Under the pieces are notes generated by a model. The model ran no database searches. It had not been told where the DNA came from and worked only from the letters and a program-made list of their open reading frames with translations. Shown piece after piece: positions 5,852 through 7,792 of a DNA stretch of 7,792 nt (position 1 is its first letter; the number at the start of each line of letters is the position of its first letter). The translations under genes and the position numbers were made by a program. Where the stretch lies: assembly GCA_021773655.1 (NCBI GenBank), contig JAJFJX010000328.1, positions 1-7,792 on the forward strand. Reading direction: 5' to 3'. Source of the DNA: Panacagrimonas sp. GTDB lineage: Bacteria > Pseudomonadota > Gammaproteobacteria > Nevskiales > Nevskiaceae.

Positions 5852-7105
5852 TTAGCCCTTGAGCCACTTCATGACTTCGAGCGTGCGCTGATGCTCCTTG
5901 TCCTTCTCGGGTTTCTTGGCCGCCGTGGTTTCCTTCCAGCTCTTGGCGGTCACCATCAATGCGCGGAGTTTGGTAGCCGCTTCACGCAGTTCATCCGTGC
6001 TGAAAGTGTCGGCCTTGAGCGCGTTGAAAATCGCGCTGTCGTCACTCTGGCCCGGCTGCCTCGCAGCAAGCGCCTCCTCGATCTTGCGATCCACCGGCGA
6101 TAGCGCCGCGAGTTGCGCTTCCCGCGCGGCAGCTTCGACTTGCCTGCGCGCCTCGTTCTCGTTTTTCACGCGCAAGTCTTCACGCGCACGCTCGGCCGCC
6201 TTGTCGATCTGCATCGCGCCGTAGCCCACTGCCGTCTTGGCCCCGAAGCCGAGCCACTCGAATGCGTGTTCCAGCGCGCTGCGGATCAGGGTCTGCCAGC
6301 GGTTGCGCTCCACCAATTCGGGAGCAAGGCGACGCAGGAAGGGGCGATTGCATTGGACGTGAAACGCAAAGCCAGAGTCCGGTGGCACTGCCAGAAAGTT
6401 GATCGGATTGGGGCTGCCGCTTTCGTGTGGCGTGGCGCCGTTCTGGTAGTAATGCGACTGGTGCGGCGTCATCACCTCGACTTTGAGCGAGTCGCCCGCC
6501 AGCTGCGGAATCACGTCCCAGAAACTGAGCGCGCCGCGTTGATGGTCGGTGCCCGTGTCGCCTTCGTCACCTTCGCGGCCGAACAGCGCGGTGATGACGT
6601 CGTTGGTCCAACCATCCTGCTGCTTCACTCCATTGAATCCGTCGCGAAGTTCCCGTGCAGCCTGGCGCAACACGCCCTTGACGCCGCTGCCTGGCAGATA
6701 CGGCAAGCCATAGGGATTGAGAAAAGCAAAGCCATTTTCCAGGGGGTGCTCGTTGCCAAGGCCGGTGGAGAACGGGGCGACGGACTTGGCTTCGAGGCGC
6801 AGGAGCTGACCGCTCGCCGCGAGCGCGTTGGCGAGTGCCGTCTGACGATCCGCCAGGGCTTTCATCGAAAGCTTGTCGGCGTTGGTGAGCCTGAGCGCGT
6901 CCTTCAACGCCGTACCCTTCGTTTCATAGGGCATGCGCCGCGTCTGGTTGTTGCGAACTTCTTCCCGGTAGTCGCGCGTTTCCCAAGTAAACGAACCGGA
7001 CGTGTGATCAACGCCCCACAGCTTCAGATACATCCCGAAGCGATGACCGGGCGCGGCGGTGGAATAGTCGTCCCCGAGATAGCGCGGTACAGCAGCAATG
7101 GCCAT
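5852..7105 (-). CDS. cmr6: Type III-B RAMP protein Cmr6
   Basis: Cmr6 is a Cas7-like RAMP subunit near the 3' end of the crRNA in the Cmr complex. The 417-residue product shows the family signature GLGNEHPLENGFAFLN (115-130) and GLPYLPGSGVKGVLRQAA (133-150), then GALSFWDVIPQ (191-201), VMTPHQSHYY (211-220), PNPINFLAV (232-240), and the glycine-rich GFGAKTAVGYGAM (286-298). Residues 300-417 form a charged, helix-rich tail with a likely coiled coil (about 302-335) and a Lys/Glu-rich end. That tail makes the protein longer than the compact archaeal versions. A GAGGA overlapping the cmr5 stop precedes the ATG with good spacing, and cmr5 ends 10 nt upstream. The card1-like gene follows after 7 nt. 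Confidence 0.96.
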   Translation of the reverse strand: MAIAAVPRYLGDDYSTAAPGHRFGMYLKLWGVDHTSGSFTWETRDYREEVRNNQTRRMPYETKGTALKDALRLTNADKLSMKALADRQTALANALAASGQLLRLEAKSVAPFSTGLGNEHPLENGFAFLNPYGLPYLPGSGVKGVLRQAARELRDGFNGVKQQDGWTNDVITALFGREGDEGDTGTDHQRGALSFWDVIPQLAGDSLKVEVMTPHQSHYYQNGATPHESGSPNPINFLAVPPDSGFAFHVQCNRPFLRRLAPELVERNRWQTLIRSALEHAFEWLGFGAKTAVGYGAMQIDKAAERAREDLRVKNENEARRQVEAAAREAQLAALSPVDRKIEEALAARQPGQSDDSAIFNALKADTFSTDELREAATKLRALMVTAKSWKETTAAKKPEKDKEHQRTLEVMKWLKG

Positions 7106-7115
7106 GAGTCGATCC

Positions 7116-7481
7116 TCAGCGCGTGACGGCAGCGGCGATCTGTCGCATCCAGCGCAGCCAGGCGTAGGCCTCGGCAGTGATCTGCTGGAAGGTGCGCGGC
7201 TCGGCCTTCATCAGTGCGTCCATGAACGCCGGGAAGTCCGCGCTCTTGATCTGCTGCGGAAAGCGCAGCTGCAGCCATCCACGCAGATGGTCGCCAAGCA
7301 CGGCGCAATGCCTCTGGCTGTTCTTGCTGCCCTTCTCGTGCAGAAATGCCATCACCTGCATCAGCCCGGTGTTCATGATGAGTGCAGGCAAGCCCTTGGC
7401 GAGATTCACATAGTCCTTCTCGCATCCCTGCGCCTTCTTCCAGGCATCGGCAGCGCGCTGCTGTTCCAGTGTCACGGCCAT
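7116..7481 (-). CDS. cmr5: Type III-B small subunit Cmr5
   Basis: The 121-residue, almost entirely helical protein fits Cmr5, the small subunit that forms part of the inner filament of the Cmr complex and contacts the target RNA. Visible pattern: an N-terminal helix with EQQRAADAWKKAQ (6-18), YVNLAKGLPALIMNTGLMQV (24-43), LHEKGSKNSQRHCAVLGDHL (47-66), and a C-terminal AEAYAWLRWMRQIAAAV (103-119). The segment LPALIMNTGLMQVMAFL is typical of the family. GGAG eight bases before the ATG supports the start. Only 2 nt separate it from the cmr4 stop, and cmr6 follows after 10 nt, giving the usual cmr4-cmr5-cmr6 order. Confidence 0.95.
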   Translation of the reverse strand: MAVTLEQQRAADAWKKAQGCEKDYVNLAKGLPALIMNTGLMQVMAFLHEKGSKNSQRHCAVLGDHLRGWLQLRFPQQIKSADFPAFMDALMKAEPRTFQQITAEAYAWLRWMRQIAAAVTR

Positions 7482-7483
7482 CC

Positions 7484-7792
7484 TTATTTCTCCACCACGT
7501 TGACCATCACCAGCCCACGACCGGTGGTGGCGTCGCCACCGATCTGCACCAGTTTTCCGTTGAGCGCGGTTCTCATCAGCGACATCACCTCGTCCGCCTT
7601 GCGATCATCCTTGCCGCTGCGCGTGGGGCTGGCCAGCAATGGCGCGATGAGCAGGCTCTCGGGCGGCAGGTTCTCGGTGTAGAACAGGCCGCCGCCGTCG
7701 GCGGTGCCGGTCTTCTCGTCGATGCGCACATGCGGTTCGACCAGCGTGGCGTTCTGGCTGAAGTAGCCGAAGTCGGTGTCCGACAGTACAAC
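7484..7792 (-). CDS. cmr4: Type III-B RAMP protein Cmr4, C-terminal part (cut by right edge)
   Basis: Only the last 102 residues are in the window; the gene continues past the right edge. The frame is open from the edge and reads VVLSDTDFGYFSQNATLVEP, then VRIDEKTGTADGGGLFYTE, NLPPESLLIAPLLAS, LNGKLVQIGGDATTGRGL and a short end VMVNVVEK. The TADGGGLFYTENLPPES stretch and the glycine-rich GGDATTGRG loop identify Cmr4, the repeated Cas7-like backbone subunit that holds the crRNA and cleaves target RNA at 6-nt intervals. The catalytic Asp lies in the missing N-terminal part. A GTG at 7729 could be mistaken for a start, but the sequence upstream of it is plainly Cmr4. Confidence 0.95.
   Translation of the reverse strand, partial: VVLSDTDFGYFSQNATLVEPHVRIDEKTGTADGGGLFYTENLPPESLLIAPLLASPTRSGKDDRKADEVMSLMRTALNGKLVQIGGDATTGRGLVMVNVVEK

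Noticed and set aside
6113..7126. Long plus-strand open frame opposite cmr6
   Set aside because: Antisense shadow of cmr6, which has firm motif support.

Overview
The window is one minus-strand CRISPR-Cas locus of type III-B (Cmr), read right to left and running into a CRISPR array at the left edge. Every supported gene is on the minus strand. High GC, Shine-Dalgarno starts, tight gene packing and the style of the Cas proteins suggest a GC-rich Pseudomonadota (beta- or gammaproteobacterium). That is an impression from protein style, not a search result.

Layout in transcription order (right to left): the C-terminal part of cmr4 (cut by the right edge), cmr5, cmr6, a Card1/Can2-like CARF nuclease, an Uma2-family (DUF820) putative nuclease, cas6, csx16, then an adaptation block in mirror order cas2 (copy a) - cas1 - cas1-like - cas2 (copy b), a 99-nt leader, and the array. 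The array has four complete 37-nt repeats, a fifth cut by the left edge, and four spacers of 31-32 nt. cmr1, cmr2/cas10 and cmr3 are not in the window and are expected to the right.

How the parts fit: Cas6 should cut the array transcript and leave an 8-nt 5' handle. The Cmr complex (Cmr4 backbone, Cmr5 small subunit, Cmr6 end subunit, with Cas10 outside the window) would bind target RNA and make cyclic oligoadenylate. The CARF nuclease would be switched on by that messenger, and Csx16, a family recently linked to ring-nuclease activity, could switch it off. Uma2 is the unexplained member of the effector group. New spacers would be added at the leader end by the adaptation block.

The most unusual part is that block. 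It has one Cas1 with its catalytic residues in place, a second divergent Cas1-like protein that keeps the N-terminal fold and part of the C-terminal helical core but lacks clear counterparts of the catalytic Glu and His, and two dissimilar Cas2 proteins. This suggests a heteromeric spacer-integration complex. No stretch longer than 300 bases lacks a gene, and no tRNA, rRNA or insertion sequence was seen.
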